A stretch of DNA of 57,436 nucleotides from positions 1 through 57,436 of the forward strand of contig NZ_JAFBCW010000017.1 of assembly GCF_016907915.1 (NCBI RefSeq), given 5' to 3'. Positions 8,906 to 17,684 of the stretch are shown here, piece by piece; positions within the stretch are counted from its first letter, which is position 1; each line of letters starts with the position of its first letter. The position numbers and the translations under genes are program-made. Origin of the DNA: Desulforadius tongensis (GTDB taxonomy: Bacteria; Bacillota; Desulfotomaculia; Desulfotomaculales; Desulfohalotomaculaceae). The notes beneath the pieces were generated by a model, which was not told where the DNA came from, made no database searches, and worked only from the letters and a program-made list of their open reading frames with translations.

Positions 8906-8935
8906 AAGGCTTGATTTTGTTATCGAGCCTTTTTT
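8906..8935 (+). terminator. Rho-independent terminator after the sigG unit
   Basis: AAGGCTTGA (8906-8914) pairs with TCGAGCCTT (8923-8931), one wobble pair, followed by a T run to 8935. Confidence 0.85.
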
Positions 8936-8988
8936 AAATGCAAAAAACCGTCTTTTAAACATATACATACTATGGGGAGGTGCAAATC

Positions 8989-9255
8989 ATGGTGAAAGTA
9001 TCAGAGCTGCGAACCAGGGAAATCGTTAACGTTGTTGATGGTCGCAGGTTAGGGGTTATAAAAGATATAGATATAGATATGGAGCAGGGTAAAATCAGTG
9101 CCTTGATTTTACCGGCTCCCGGAAGAGTGTTGGGTTTTTTGGGCCGGGAGGAAGAGTTTGTGGTGCCGTGGGACAAAATAGTAAAAATCGGGATGGATGT
9201 TATTCTGGTGGAAGTTAATGCTGTGGCAGGGAACCGAAGGGACTTAATTAGATAA
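8989..9255 (+). CDS. ylmC: YlmC/YmxH family PRC-barrel sporulation protein
   Basis: The 88-residue protein is a single PRC-barrel domain of the YlmC/YmxH family (SELRTREIVNVVDGRRLG, IDIDMEQGKISALILPAPG, VPWDKIVKIGMDVILVE). Members are small and found in spore formers next to sigG, exactly as here; the molecular role is not known. The ATG at 8989 follows GGGGAGG by eight bases; an upstream GTG at 8980 overlaps that ribosome site and is less likely. A CATACTA sequence at 8966 resembles a sigma-G -10 box, but I see no matching -35 box. Confidence 0.85.
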   Translation: MVKVSELRTREIVNVVDGRRLGVIKDIDIDMEQGKISALILPAPGRVLGFLGREEEFVVPWDKIVKIGMDVILVEVNAVAGNRRDLIR

Positions 9256-9344
9256 TTAATTATAATTAATTTAGGCGAACCTTTTAGTTTAACGATAAAT
9301 CTTGTATAATAATCCTGGGCAGTGATTGTAATTATACTATATTT

Positions 9345-9380
9345 AAAGTTGGCCTTAATTTAGGCCGGCTTTAACTTTTT
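9345..9380 (+). terminator. Rho-independent terminator after ylmC
   Basis: AAAGTTGGCCT (9345-9355) pairs along 11 bases with AGGCCGGCTTT (9362-9372), two wobbles, followed by AACTTTTT. Confidence 0.8.
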
Positions 9381-9427
9381 ACCCGGTTGTTAGCGTGGGG
9401 TAATGTGGAAAAGTTAGTAATAAAATA

Positions 9428-9480
9428 TTGACTAACTAGATATTGTATATTAAAATTAACTCACCTTCTATATATTGGGT
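9428..9480 (+). promoter_or_regulatory. nrdR promoter with tandem NrdR boxes
   Basis: A sigma-A promoter TTGACT (9428-9433), 17 bp, TAAAAT (9451-9456) carries two NrdR box cores: CTAGATATTG (9436-9445) inside the spacer and CTATATATTG (9468-9477) just after the likely start near 9463. The NrdR core is CWATATATWG; the second box is perfect and the first has one mismatch. The cores are 32 bp apart, about three helical turns, the usual spacing for paired NrdR sites. Confidence 0.8.
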
Positions 9481-9505
9481 GCATAGAGCGTGTAGAGGGT
9501 GAGTT
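9458..9505 (+). other. 13-bp hairpin in the nrdR leader
   Basis: AACTCACCTTCTA (9458-9470) pairs over its full length, one wobble, with TAGAGGGTGAGTT (9493-9505). The second NrdR box runs from the end of the 5' arm into the 22-base loop. ATTTT follows, which is weak for a terminator. Confidence 0.6.
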
Positions 9506-9524
9506 ATTTTGATGAGGTGAGCTT

Positions 9525-9977
9525 ATGCGTTGTCCATTTTGTGGTAACCTTGACAGCCGGGTGCTGGACTCCAGGCCCGCTGATGCAGGACAAGCTATTC
9601 GCCGGCGTCGGGAGTGCGGTGAATGCGGTAAGCGTTTTACTACCTATGAGCGCGTGGATGAAGTACCGCTGGTGGTGGTAAAGAAAGACGGGCGCAGGGA
9701 GGTATTTGACCGCAACAAATTATTGAGCGGTTTGATTAAGGCCTGTGAGAAAAGGCCGGTTTCTGTTGAAAGACTGGAAAGGTTTGTGGCTGAGATTGAG
9801 AAAGAACTTCGTAACCGGATGGAGCCGGAAGTTAACAGTGCCATAATCGGGGAGCTGGCCATGGACTGGCTGCGCGAGGAAGATGAGGTGGCCTACGTGC
9901 GTTTTGCATCGGTTTACCGGGAGTTCCAGGATGTACAAAATTTCATGCAGGAACTGGAGAAATTTTTAAAGCGCTGA
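9525..9977 (+). CDS. nrdR: Transcriptional repressor NrdR
   Basis: NrdR is the ATP/dATP-sensing repressor of ribonucleotide reductase genes. The 150-residue product has the N-terminal zinc ribbon with CPFC at residues 3-6 and CGEC at 31-34, the RRRREC stretch, and a C-terminal ATP-cone ([15 protein letters not shown] onwards). GAGGTGA precedes the ATG. It is followed by its expected target genes nrdD and nrdG, and two NrdR boxes sit on its own promoter, so the whole unit is probably autoregulated. The 3' end overlaps a copy of a dispersed 28-base repeat. Confidence 0.97.
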   Translation: MRCPFCGNLDSRVLDSRPADAGQAIRRRRECGECGKRFTTYERVDEVPLVVVKKDGRREVFDRNKLLSGLIKACEKRPVSVERLERFVAEIEKELRNRMEPEVNSAIIGELAMDWLREEDEVAYVRFASVYREFQDVQNFMQELEKFLKR

Positions 9978-10001
9978 GTTTGGCCGGCAAAGGAATTTGG
10001 G
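9972..10001 (+). repeat. Dispersed repeat D, copy 1
   Basis: CGCTGAGTTTGGCCGGC followed by AAAGGAATTTGG spans the nrdR stop codon. A near-identical copy lies at 21459-21486 and a partial one at 56630-56650. Confidence 0.6.
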
Positions 10002-10079
10002 TAAAGGTTATAAAAGATGACGTTATAAGGTAACGAAAAGTTTATTTTTTAATGATATAAAGTTAGGAGGCCATTTTTT

Positions 10080-12095
10080 ATGTTCAAAACCATTAAAAAA
10101 AGGGATGGGCGTGAAGTTCCCTTTGATGAATCAAAAATAACCGAAGCCATTTTCAAAGCGGCCCGGGCGGTGGGCGGTGAAGACCGTGCTTTGGCGATGG
10201 AATTGACATTGGAAGTGCTTAAAATGTTAAAAGCAAAGTATAATGGCAGTATTTTCAGTGTAGAAGATGTACAGGATGTTGTGGAGAAAGTGCTGATTGA
10301 AAACGGCCATGCCCGCACAGCAAAGGCCTACATTCTATACCGGGATAAGCGTACCCGCATGCGCGAGGCCAAGGGTGAATTAATGGATGCGGTGGAGGAA
10401 ATTCTGGAAGAAACCAGTAAAGAAAATGCCAATATCAGCAATTCACCTTCGGCTAAAATGCTGCAAATAGCCAGTGCCGCCAGTAAAAAATATTATTTGA
10501 GCAGGTTAATTCCTGAGGAGATGGCCAATGCCCATATTAACGGTGATATGCATATCCACGACCTGGATTTTTACGGTAAAACACTGACATGTATTCAAAT
10601 TCCCCTGGGCAGGCTGCTAAAAGAAGGGTTTAACACCGGGCACGGGTATATTCGCCCGCCCAAACGCCCTACTTCGGCCACAGCCCTTGCGGCCATTATT
10701 CTGCAGAGCTCGCAGAACGATATGCATGGCGGTCAATCCTTTGCATTTTTTGACCGGGATATGGCAGAATTTGTAAAGAATGCCGATGATTTTGAAACAT
10801 ACCAGGCTATGGAAGCATTAATATATAATTTGAACTCCATGCACAGCCGGGCCGGTGCCCAGGTGCCTTTTTCTTCCATTAATCTGGGTACCGAAACTTC
10901 AGAAGCGGGCCGTCGTGTAACCAAAAACCTGCTGCTGGCCTATGAGGCCGGTTTGGGCCGGGGTGAGAATCCCATCTTCCCCAATATTATTTTCCGGGTT
11001 AAAAAGGGAATTAACTTTAATCCCGGTGATCCCAACTATGATTTGTTTAAGCTGGCACTGCGGGTGGCCGCTAAGAGATTGAACCCCACTTTCAGCTTTA
11101 TGGATAGTTCTTTTAACAATGAATACGGGAACCAGGTTAGCTATATGGGCTGCCGTACCAGGGTAATGGCCAACCGCAGGGGGCCCGCCGTTACCGACGG
11201 GCGGGGCAACCTGTCATTTACCACCATTAACCTGCCCAGGCTGGCCATTAAGGCTGACCGGGACATAAAGAAATTTTACCGCTTGTTAAATGATATGATG
11301 GAATTGGCCAAACGCCAGCTGTATCACCGCTACCAGGTACAGGCAAATTTAAAAGTGAAGGATATGCCCTTTGTGATGGGGCAGAGCTTGTACATGGGTT
11401 CAGAAAAGTTAGGACCCGATGATTCCATTGAAGAAGCCATTAAGCATGGTACTTTATCCATTGGCTTTATTGGCTTGGCAGAGACACTGACTGCCCTTAC
11501 CGGTAAACATCATGGCCAGAGTGAAGATGCCCAGGCGCTGGGAGAAGAAATTGTTTCCTTTATGCGTAAAAAGGTGGATGAAGCCTGCGAGGAGTTCAAC
11601 CTGAACTATACTCTCCTGGCTACGCCGGCAGAGGGGTTATCCGGCCGGTTTGTTAAAATGGACCGCAGGGAATATGGAGTTATTCCCGGTGTAACCAATA
11701 AAGAATATTACACCAATTCATTCCATGTGCCGGTGGATTATTCTATTAACGCCTATGAAAAGATAGCCCTTGAAGGGCCTTATCATAAATACTGCAACGC
11801 CGGTCATATCAGTTATGTAGAGCTGCCCAGTGCCCCGATCCATAACCTTGAGGCTATGGAATCCATTGTAAGATTTATGGGTGAATCCGATATGGGTTAT
11901 TCAGCCATTAACTTCCCGGTGGATTTTTGTACCGGCTGCGGTCTGCTGGGAGTAATAGAGGATGAGACATGTCCCTGCTGCGGTTCTGCATTCATACGCA
12001 GGGTAAGGCGCATCACCGGTTATCTCAGCACCACCGACCGTTTTAATGACAGTAAACTGGCTGAACTAAACGACCGGATTAAACACGGCCTGTAA
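10080..12095 (+). CDS. nrdD: Anaerobic ribonucleoside-triphosphate reductase (class III)
   Basis: The 671-residue glycyl radical enzyme makes deoxyribonucleotides without oxygen. It begins with an ATP-cone regulatory domain (residues about 1-95). The catalytic barrel holds SSQNDMHGGQS and the characteristic NRRGPAVTDGRGNLSFTT stretches. Near the C-terminus are the zinc site with CTGCG and CPCCG, and then RRITGYLSTTDRFN, where the glycine near residue 647 would carry the radical. AGGAGG precedes the ATG. It shares an operon with its activase nrdG and with nrdR. The presence of class III reductase supports an anaerobic host; no class I or II gene is in the window. Confidence 0.96.
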   Translation: MFKTIKKRDGREVPFDESKITEAIFKAARAVGGEDRALAMELTLEVLKMLKAKYNGSIFSVEDVQDVVEKVLIENGHARTAKAYILYRDKRTRMREAKGELMDAVEEILEETSKENANISNSPSAKMLQIASAASKKYYLSRLIPEEMANAHINGDMHIHDLDFYGKTLTCIQIPLGRLLKEGFNTGHGYIRPPKRPTSATALAAIILQSSQNDMHGGQSFAFFDRDMAEFVKNADDFETYQAMEALIYNLNSMHSRAGAQVPFSSINLGTETSEAGRRVTKNLLLAYEAGLGRGENPIFPNIIFRVKKGINFNPGDPNYDLFKLALRVAAKRLNPTFSFMDSSFNNEYGNQVSYMGCRTRVMANRRGPAVTDGRGNLSFTTINLPRLAIKADRDIKKFYRLLNDMMELAKRQLYHRYQVQANLKVKDMPFVMGQSLYMGSEKLGPDDSIEEAIKHGTLSIGFIGLAETLTALTGKHHGQSEDAQALGEEIVSFMRKKVDEACEEFNLNYTLLATPAEGLSGRFVKMDRREYGVIPGVTNKEYYTNSFHVPVDYSINAYEKIALEGPYHKYCNAGHISYVELPSAPIHNLEAMESIVRFMGESDMGYSAINFPVDFCTGCGLLGVIEDETCPCCGSAFIRRVRRITGYLSTTDRFNDSKLAELNDRIKHGL

Positions 12096-12108
12096 ATTGG
12101 AGGGTGAT

Positions 12109-12612
12109 ATGAAAAAAGTTCGTATAGCCGGTTTAACCAAGGGCAGTGTGGTGGATGGTTTGGGTGTGCGTACCGTGGTGTTTTTCCAGGGCTGTCCCAG
12201 GCACTGCCCGGGCTGCCACAACCCGGATACCATCCCCTTTACCGGTGGCCGGGAAATGACGGTGCCTGAACTGGTGCAGGAAATTATCAATTCTATTACC
12301 CCGCTGACAAAGGGGATAACATTCAGCGGGGGAGAACCGCTGGCCCAGGCCGAGGGTCTGATGGAAATCATTAAACTGTTAAAACAGCATAATTCATCCT
12401 TGGATATCTGGACTTACACCGGATACACCTTTGAAGAAATAAAGCACCTGCCGGTGTTGAAAATGATAGACGTGCTGGTGGACGGGCCTTTTATTCAAGA
12501 GCAGAAAGATTTATCCCTGGCCTTTAGAGGTTCGGCCAACCAGCGGCTGATTGATGTGCCCAAAACACTGGCCCGGGGTGAAGTGGTTGAACTGCGGCTG
12601 GAAACGGAATAA
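12109..12612 (+). CDS. nrdG: Anaerobic ribonucleotide reductase activase
   Basis: NrdG is a radical SAM protein that installs the glycyl radical on NrdD. The 167-residue product carries the iron-sulfur motif with C29, C33 and C36 (GCPRHCPGCHNPDT) and the SAM-binding stretch TFSGGEPL. Length is normal. The ATG at 12109 follows GGAGGG by five bases; an in-frame TTG at 12097 would include the ribosome site. It starts 13 bases after nrdD. A bidirectional terminator separates it from the convergent fmdB-type gene. Confidence 0.95.
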   Translation: MKKVRIAGLTKGSVVDGLGVRTVVFFQGCPRHCPGCHNPDTIPFTGGREMTVPELVQEIINSITPLTKGITFSGGEPLAQAEGLMEIIKLLKQHNSSLDIWTYTGYTFEEIKHLPVLKMIDVLVDGPFIQEQKDLSLAFRGSANQRLIDVPKTLARGEVVELRLETE

Positions 12613-12615
12613 ACC

Positions 12616-12675
12616 TCCATGCCGCATGGGGCTGTCGGCAGGGGATGAAAAAGCAGGTGAGCGTTTATGAATGAG
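12616..12675 (+). repeat. Mosaic dispersed repeat fragment after nrdG
   Basis: Two short blocks are shared with other intergenic copies: CAGGGGATGAAAA (also at about 23976) and GGTGAGCGTTTATG (also at about 21317 and 36058). This copy is not directly in front of a + strand gene. Confidence 0.5.
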
Positions 12676-12676
12676 T

Positions 12677-12704
12677 AAAACCCGGGAATATATCCCGGGT
12701 TTTT
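12677..12704 (+). terminator. Bidirectional terminator between nrdG and fmdB
   Basis: AAAACCCGGG and CCCGGGTTTTT flank a seven-base loop (AATATAT), giving a symmetric hairpin that serves both converging genes. Confidence 0.88.
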
Positions 12705-12924
12705 ACCTGCAGGCAGAACAGTTTCTGGAAGTGCAGGTGGTGCAGCTGTCGCCCCTGCTGCCCCGCAGGGAATCTGCACTGTCTGCTCTAAAGGAAGACA
12801 TTATTTTATTAGGCTTTGGTGCCCCGCACCGGGGGCATTTCAAATTTTCCCCGGTTTCTCCCAACTGGCATAACTTTTCAAATTTATGCCGGCAGGAACT
12901 GCAGCGGAATTCATATATCGGCAT
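12703..12924 (-). CDS. FmdB-type zinc ribbon protein
   Basis: The 73-residue protein has the FmdB/CxxC_CxxC_SSSS domain at its N-terminus: MPIYEFRCSSC with C8 and C11, then KCPRCG with a second CxxC near residue 30. The C-terminal third is rich in Ser, Arg and Cys (CTTCTSRNCSAC) and may bind another metal. The family is widespread and of unclear function. It is transcribed against its neighbours, has GGGGAGG upstream of its ATG, and shares a terminator with nrdG. Confidence 0.85.
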   Translation of the reverse strand: MPIYEFRCSSCRHKFEKLCQLGETGENLKCPRCGAPKPNKIMSSFRADSADSLRGSRGDSCTTCTSRNCSACR

Positions 12925-13114
12925 AATCCATTCCTCCCCTTTTGATCTATATTACATACTTCTCATGAAGTTATTTTACACAACATAATTATAACATAAA
13001 TAATTTTGTAAAATATGTTGAACTAAATGCTTTTTTAATTTATTAGCAGGGAATTTGGTGGCGGGTATGGTATTTATACCGAAATTGCTTTTCTAGTCGA
13101 ATGGAGTGATTAAT

Positions 13115-14665
13115 TTGCGAATTAAATTTTTAGGTGCGGCGCAAGTAGTAACGGGATCCTGCTACCTGCTGGAAGTGGGGAGCAGCAAGATTTTAATTGA
13201 CTGCGGGCTGTTTCAAGGTTCAAAAGAACTTAAAGAGCGCAATTATCGCGATTTTCCCATACCGCCGGGCAGTATCGACTTTGTACTGCTGACCCACGCC
13301 CATATTGATCACAGCGGGCTGTTACCGAAACTGATAAAACACGGTTTTCGCGGCCGGGTAATTACCACCTCTGCCACTGCAGACCTGTGCGAAGTAATGC
13401 TTCCCGATGCAGGGCACATTCAAGAAATGGAGTGTGAACGTAAAAACCGTAAAAACCGCCGGGCAGGGCGCAAATTAATAGAACCCATTTACACAGCCGA
13501 AGACGGTTTAAAGGCCATGCAGTACTTCGAGCGGGTTGAATACGGCGATATCATTTCCATAACCCCGCAGGTAACGGTGCGATTTTTAGATGCCGGTCAT
13601 ATACTTGGTTCCTCGATGATTGAAATTTGGGTTAAAGAGGGCCAGCAGGAAACCAAGCTGGTATTTTCCGGGGACATAGGAAACTATGATCAACCGTTTA
13701 TTAATGATCCATCATTAATTTTCAATGCTGACTATGTGTTTATGGAATCAACTTACGGCAATAGACTGCACAAGCACAAAGACAACAAAGCGGAAATGCT
13801 GAAAAAGGCCATTAACGATACTTATAAAAAGGGCGGCAACCTGATTATTCCCGCCTTTGCTGTGGGCAGAACCCAGGATATTATTTATGAAATAGCGGAG
13901 CTGCAGAGAGAAGGAGCAATTCCTATTTTACCGGTATATATTGACAGTCCCATGGCGGTGAAGGCAACAGAAATCTTTAACCGCCATCCCAATGTATATG
14001 ATGAAGAAACAAGTCAGTTGATCAGCCAGGGTAAGCATCCGCTGAGGCTGGATAACCTGCATTTTTCCGTTACGGCGGAGGAATCGAAAGCTCTAAATAC
14101 CAAAACCGGCAGCCACATAATCATTTCTGCCAGCGGCATGTGCGACGCCGGCCGCATCAAGCACCATTTAAGACATAACTTGTGGCGCCCGGAAGCAACA
14201 ATACTTATTGTGGGCTACCAGGCCATGGGCACACTGGGACGGCGCTTAGTATCCGGGGAAAAACTGGTGCGTATCCATGGTGAAGAGGTGGCTGTACGGG
14301 CCGAAATAAGAAATATCGACGGCTACTCTGCCCATGCCGATCAGGCCGGCCTGCTGGACTGGTTGAGGCAGTTTAAAAAGCCCCCCCGCCGGGTATTTTT
14401 GGTTCATGGTGAGGCAGAAGGGGCGGAAGAATTGGCCGAAATTATAAGGCGGGAGCTGAACATTCCCACCACCGTGCCGGAACTGATGCAGGAAGTTGAA
14501 CTGACGGTGGGAGAAATTGCTTACCCGGATATGCTGCGTGAAACCTACAACAAGGTATCCCGGAAGCTGGAGCGTTATTTGCAGACCGATGTGGATTCCC
14601 AGGAATGTGCAGTACTGCTGCAGCAGTTGAGAGACTTGGAACGCTGGTTGGATTCAGTTATCTAG
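13115..14665 (+). CDS. MBL-fold beta-CASP ribonuclease-like hydrolase
   Basis: The 516-residue protein belongs to the metallo-beta-lactamase family with a beta-CASP insert and an RMMBL tail, the layout of RNA-processing nucleases. Visible metal and active-site motifs are THAHIDHSG near residue 58, SGDIGNY, AFAVGRTQDIIYE in the beta-CASP domain, SASGMCDAGRIKHH, and YSAHADQ in the RMMBL region. It lacks the C-terminal part of RNase J and is closer to the YsgA/CPSF-like exonuclease group, so RNA is the probable substrate but is not proven. The TTG at 13115 is six bases after GGAGTG; a GTG at 13106 overlaps that site. It appears to be a single-gene unit. Confidence 0.88.
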   Translation: MRIKFLGAAQVVTGSCYLLEVGSSKILIDCGLFQGSKELKERNYRDFPIPPGSIDFVLLTHAHIDHSGLLPKLIKHGFRGRVITTSATADLCEVMLPDAGHIQEMECERKNRKNRRAGRKLIEPIYTAEDGLKAMQYFERVEYGDIISITPQVTVRFLDAGHILGSSMIEIWVKEGQQETKLVFSGDIGNYDQPFINDPSLIFNADYVFMESTYGNRLHKHKDNKAEMLKKAINDTYKKGGNLIIPAFAVGRTQDIIYEIAELQREGAIPILPVYIDSPMAVKATEIFNRHPNVYDEETSQLISQGKHPLRLDNLHFSVTAEESKALNTKTGSHIIISASGMCDAGRIKHHLRHNLWRPEATILIVGYQAMGTLGRRLVSGEKLVRIHGEEVAVRAEIRNIDGYSAHADQAGLLDWLRQFKKPPRRVFLVHGEAEGAEELAEIIRRELNIPTTVPELMQEVELTVGEIAYPDMLRETYNKVSRKLERYLQTDVDSQECAVLLQQLRDLERWLDSVI

Positions 14666-14754
14666 AAATATATCTGTGGTTTGGGCATAATAATTAAGAA
14701 AAGAAACCTGTGGTATGCGGCGCCGAAGAACAATTACGGGAAGTGATAATTACA

Positions 14755-15597
14755 ATGCTCCTTACCAACGGTTTTGCAATCAATAAGTATGATCACCTGT
14801 GGTTTTATTCTATCCCGGCTTTTACCGCCACCGGTTTAGTTGTGCACGGATTTACCACCAGGATGGGCGGTGTCAGTACCGGCAGTTATGCATCTCTAAA
14901 CTTGGGCCTGCACGTGGGTGACGATGCGGCGGCGGTGCTGGAAAACCGCCGCCGGGTTTGCCGCGCCCTGGGCCTCAGCTTCCACCGCTTGGTGGCCGCA
15001 CAGCAGGTGCATGGCGGGGAAGTCTGCGTGGTAGCATCAAAACACCAGGGGATGGGCAGCGATTCCGTTGATCAGGCCATTGCCAATGTGGATGCGCTGA
15101 TTACCAATGTACCCGGTATCCCTTTATCCAGTTATTACGCCGACTGTGTACCGCTCTTTTTTCTTGACCCGGTAAACAAGGCGGTGGGTCTTGCCCACGC
15201 CGGGTGGAAGGGGACGGTGCAAAAAATTGGAGTAAACACACTGCAGCGCATGAGCAGTGAATTTGGTACCGATCCCGGGGATCTGCTGGTTGGCATCGGA
15301 CCATCCATCGGCCCCTGCTGTTATGTGGTAGACAGCAGAGTGATAAATAAACTTACCGCCGCCTTTAGCTGTTGGAATGAATTGGTTAAACCCTGCGGCC
15401 GGGAGAAATGGCTCTTAGATCTGTGGGAAACGAATAAACGGGCACTTTTGGAAGCAGGGGTTAAAGAAAAAAATATCACTGTGGCTAAAATGTGTACTTC
15501 CTGCCATAGTGATATGTTTTTTTCCCACCGGGCATCCGGAGGCTGCACCGGGCGCATGGCTTCGTTGATAATGTTAAAGGATGAACGGAATAATTAA
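14755..15597 (+). CDS. pgeF: Purine nucleoside phosphorylase / laccase-domain protein PgeF (YlmD)
   Basis: The 280-residue protein belongs to the DUF152 family, now known to include purine nucleoside phosphorylase/adenosine deaminase activity and an effect on peptidoglycan quality. The zinc ligands are in AAQQVHGGE, YYADCVPLF and LAHAGWKGT. Length fits the family. The ATG at 14755 follows GGGAAGTG; an in-frame ATG at 14710 would add 15 atypical residues. In Bacillus the homologue ylmD sits next to ylmE and sepF; here the phosphate genes phoPR-pstB-phoU lie between them. Confidence 0.88.
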   Translation: MLLTNGFAINKYDHLWFYSIPAFTATGLVVHGFTTRMGGVSTGSYASLNLGLHVGDDAAAVLENRRRVCRALGLSFHRLVAAQQVHGGEVCVVASKHQGMGSDSVDQAIANVDALITNVPGIPLSSYYADCVPLFFLDPVNKAVGLAHAGWKGTVQKIGVNTLQRMSSEFGTDPGDLLVGIGPSIGPCCYVVDSRVINKLTAAFSCWNELVKPCGREKWLLDLWETNKRALLEAGVKEKNITVAKMCTSCHSDMFFSHRASGGCTGRMASLIMLKDERNN

Positions 15598-15611
15598 TAA
15601 GGGGAGGAAAG

Positions 15612-16307
15612 ATGATGCCCAAAATACTGGTTGTAGATGATGAAGAAAACATTATCGAATTAGTAAAATTTAACCTGGAACGGGAAGGATACCAGGTAAT
15701 TAGTACCGGCAACGGGGATGAAGCTTTGAAACTGGTGCGCCGTGAATTACCGGATTTGGTGGTGCTGGATGTAATGCTGCCCGGTACAGATGGAATAACT
15801 GTCTGTCGGAATATAAACAGTGACCCCGAAACCAAAAATATACCAATTATCATGCTCAGTGCCAGGGGAGAAGAAGTGGATAAAATACTGGGCTTGGAAA
15901 TGGGTGCCGATGATTACATGACCAAACCCTTTTCGCCAAGGGAGCTGGTGGCGCGTATTAAAGCCCGGCTGCGCCGCCAGGTAGAAGAGGTTTCCTACTC
16001 CAAGCGGCTATCCGTTGGTGGTTTAATTATCGATGAAGACCGCTTTGCCGTTACTGTCAACGGGTCAAAATTAGAACTGACACCAAAGGAATTTGAACTG
16101 ATGCGCTTTCTGGCTAAGCATCCCGGCAAGGTTTTTACCAGGGATTTCCTGCTGGAAAAAATTTGGGGTTATGACTATACCGGTGACTCTCGTACAGTGG
16201 ACGTGCATATTCGCCATATCCGCCAAAAGCTGGAGCGGCTTGAGAATTCACCTCAATTAATTGAAACGGTGCGTGGGGTGGGGTATCGATTTAAGGAGGT
16301 AAAGTAA
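15612..16307 (+). CDS. phoP: PhoP-type response regulator
   Basis: The 231-residue OmpR/PhoB-family regulator has a receiver domain (residues about 1-120) with the acidic pocket DDEE near residue 10, the phosphorylated aspartate in VVLDVMLPG near 54 and lysine in TKPFSP near 105. A winged-helix DNA-binding domain follows (LTPKEFELMRFL, VWGYD-like WGYDYTGDSRTVDVHIRHIR). GGGGAGG precedes the ATG. It is next to a PhoR-type kinase and pstB-phoU, so phosphate is the likely signal. TTAACA-type repeats at 17681 and 53003 are plausible targets. Confidence 0.9.
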   Translation: MMPKILVVDDEENIIELVKFNLEREGYQVISTGNGDEALKLVRRELPDLVVLDVMLPGTDGITVCRNINSDPETKNIPIIMLSARGEEVDKILGLEMGADDYMTKPFSPRELVARIKARLRRQVEEVSYSKRLSVGGLIIDEDRFAVTVNGSKLELTPKEFELMRFLAKHPGKVFTRDFLLEKIWGYDYTGDSRTVDVHIRHIRQKLERLENSPQLIETVRGVGYRFKEVK

Positions 16308-16310
16308 GCG

Positions 16311-17684
16311 GTGAACCTGGGAATCAAAAGCCGCATCATAGCCAGTTATGTGGGTCTTTTAATTGTGTTTATAGCTGTAACGGTGCTTTTGGCAGAGGAT
16401 TTTATATCCGCTTATACTGCCATGGCCATAGCCGCTGTCAGTACCGTGATAATGTTTTATTTAATGTTAATTCGCCTGATAAAACCGTTGGAAGAAATTA
16501 CCCATACTGCTTACGAAATGGCTGGGGGTATTTTGGAAAGGGAGATTATGGTTCAGGCAGACGATGAAATTGATGAGCTGGCCACCAGCATTAATTTCAT
16601 GGCCCGGCAGCTGCGCCGGAATATGGTCATGATCGGTGAAGAACGCAACCGGGCCAAAGCTGTTTTAGACAGCATGGCTGACGGTGTTATTGCCCTGGAT
16701 TCTGAAAGCCGGGTGATAATGCTCAACCCCGCCCTGGAAAAAAAATTTAAAATTGACAGGGGCAGCAGTATAGGCAAAAAGCTAATAGAAGTGATTCGCA
16801 ATTACGAGCTGGATCAGCTTTTACGTCAGGTGCTGAAGAGTAAAGAACCGCAGTGCCGAGAAATTAAAGTATTAATGCCTAATCCCGCGGTGCTTAAAGT
16901 GCATGTCACCCCCCTCAAAGCCGGCGACAGCAATTCTTCAGGGGTAGTGGCACTGCTGCGGGATATTACCGAGCGGCGCCAGCTGGAAAAAATGCGTGCT
17001 GATTTTGTGGCCAATGTGTCCCATGAACTGCGCACTCCTCTAACTTCAATTAATGGCTTTTTAGAAACCCTTTTGGATGGGGCTATGGATGATAAAGAAA
17101 CAGCCAGGCGTTTCCTGGGTATTGTAAAAAAAGAAACGGACCGTTTAAGCAAACTGGTGGATGATTTGCTTAAACTGTCCAAGTTGGAAAACAACAAAAC
17201 CATATTGGAAAAACAGCCCGTTAATATGGCAAAAATTATCGGTCAGGTAACGGAAATGTTTACCGCCCAGGCGGAAGCCAAAGATATTGAAATTACTACC
17301 AAGGTACCGGAAAATGTACCTCCTGTGATGGGAGAAAAAGACTTATTAATACAAGTGCTGGTTAATTTGGTAGATAATGCCATTAAGTACACGCCGGAAA
17401 AAGGAAAAGTAACTATAACTGCCGAAGCGGAACAGCAGGCAGTAAAGGTATCGGTCCGGGACACCGGCACCGGTATCCCCCAAGAAAGCCTGCCCAGGGT
17501 ATTTGAGCGCTTTTACCGGGTTGATAAGGCCCGTTCCAGAGAGGTGGGAGGCACCGGGCTGGGGTTAGCCATTGTCAAGCATGTAATAGAGCTTCATGAT
17601 GGAGAAATCGAGGTTGAAAGTTCACCCGGGGGTACAGTATTTACTTTTAAACTGCCGCTGGGGCAGGGATGCTGTGCGTGTTAA
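16311..17684 (+). CDS. phoR: PhoR-type sensor histidine kinase
   Basis: The 457-residue kinase begins with two membrane segments (about residues 9-25 and 33-53) separated by only about eight residues, so there is almost no outside sensor domain. HAMP (LIRLIKPLEEITHTAYEMA), PAS (LDSMADGVIALDSESRVIML), HisKA with the phosphorylated histidine in VSHELRTPL, and HATPase with DNAIKYTPEKG and GTGLGLAI follow. This layout resembles enterobacterial PhoR, which senses through the Pst transporter and PhoU, and phoU lies just downstream. The start is a GTG four bases after phoP. The last bases overlap a TTAACA repeat. Confidence 0.9.
   Translation: MNLGIKSRIIASYVGLLIVFIAVTVLLAEDFISAYTAMAIAAVSTVIMFYLMLIRLIKPLEEITHTAYEMAGGILEREIMVQADDEIDELATSINFMARQLRRNMVMIGEERNRAKAVLDSMADGVIALDSESRVIMLNPALEKKFKIDRGSSIGKKLIEVIRNYELDQLLRQVLKSKEPQCREIKVLMPNPAVLKVHVTPLKAGDSNSSGVVALLRDITERRQLEKMRADFVANVSHELRTPLTSINGFLETLLDGAMDDKETARRFLGIVKKETDRLSKLVDDLLKLSKLENNKTILEKQPVNMAKIIGQVTEMFTAQAEAKDIEITTKVPENVPPVMGEKDLLIQVLVNLVDNAIKYTPEKGKVTITAEAEQQAVKVSVRDTGTGIPQESLPRVFERFYRVDKARSREVGGTGLGLAIVKHVIELHDGEIEVESSPGGTVFTFKLPLGQGCCAC

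Noticed and set aside
8966-8972. Sigma-G promoter before ylmC (CATACTA)
   Set aside because: No -35 box at a suitable distance; a seven-base match is expected by chance.
13042-13103. Possible sigma-H promoter before the beta-CASP hydrolase (GCAGGGAAT ... GTCGAATGG)
   Set aside because: The -35 has GGGA instead of AGGA and the boxes are far too far apart.
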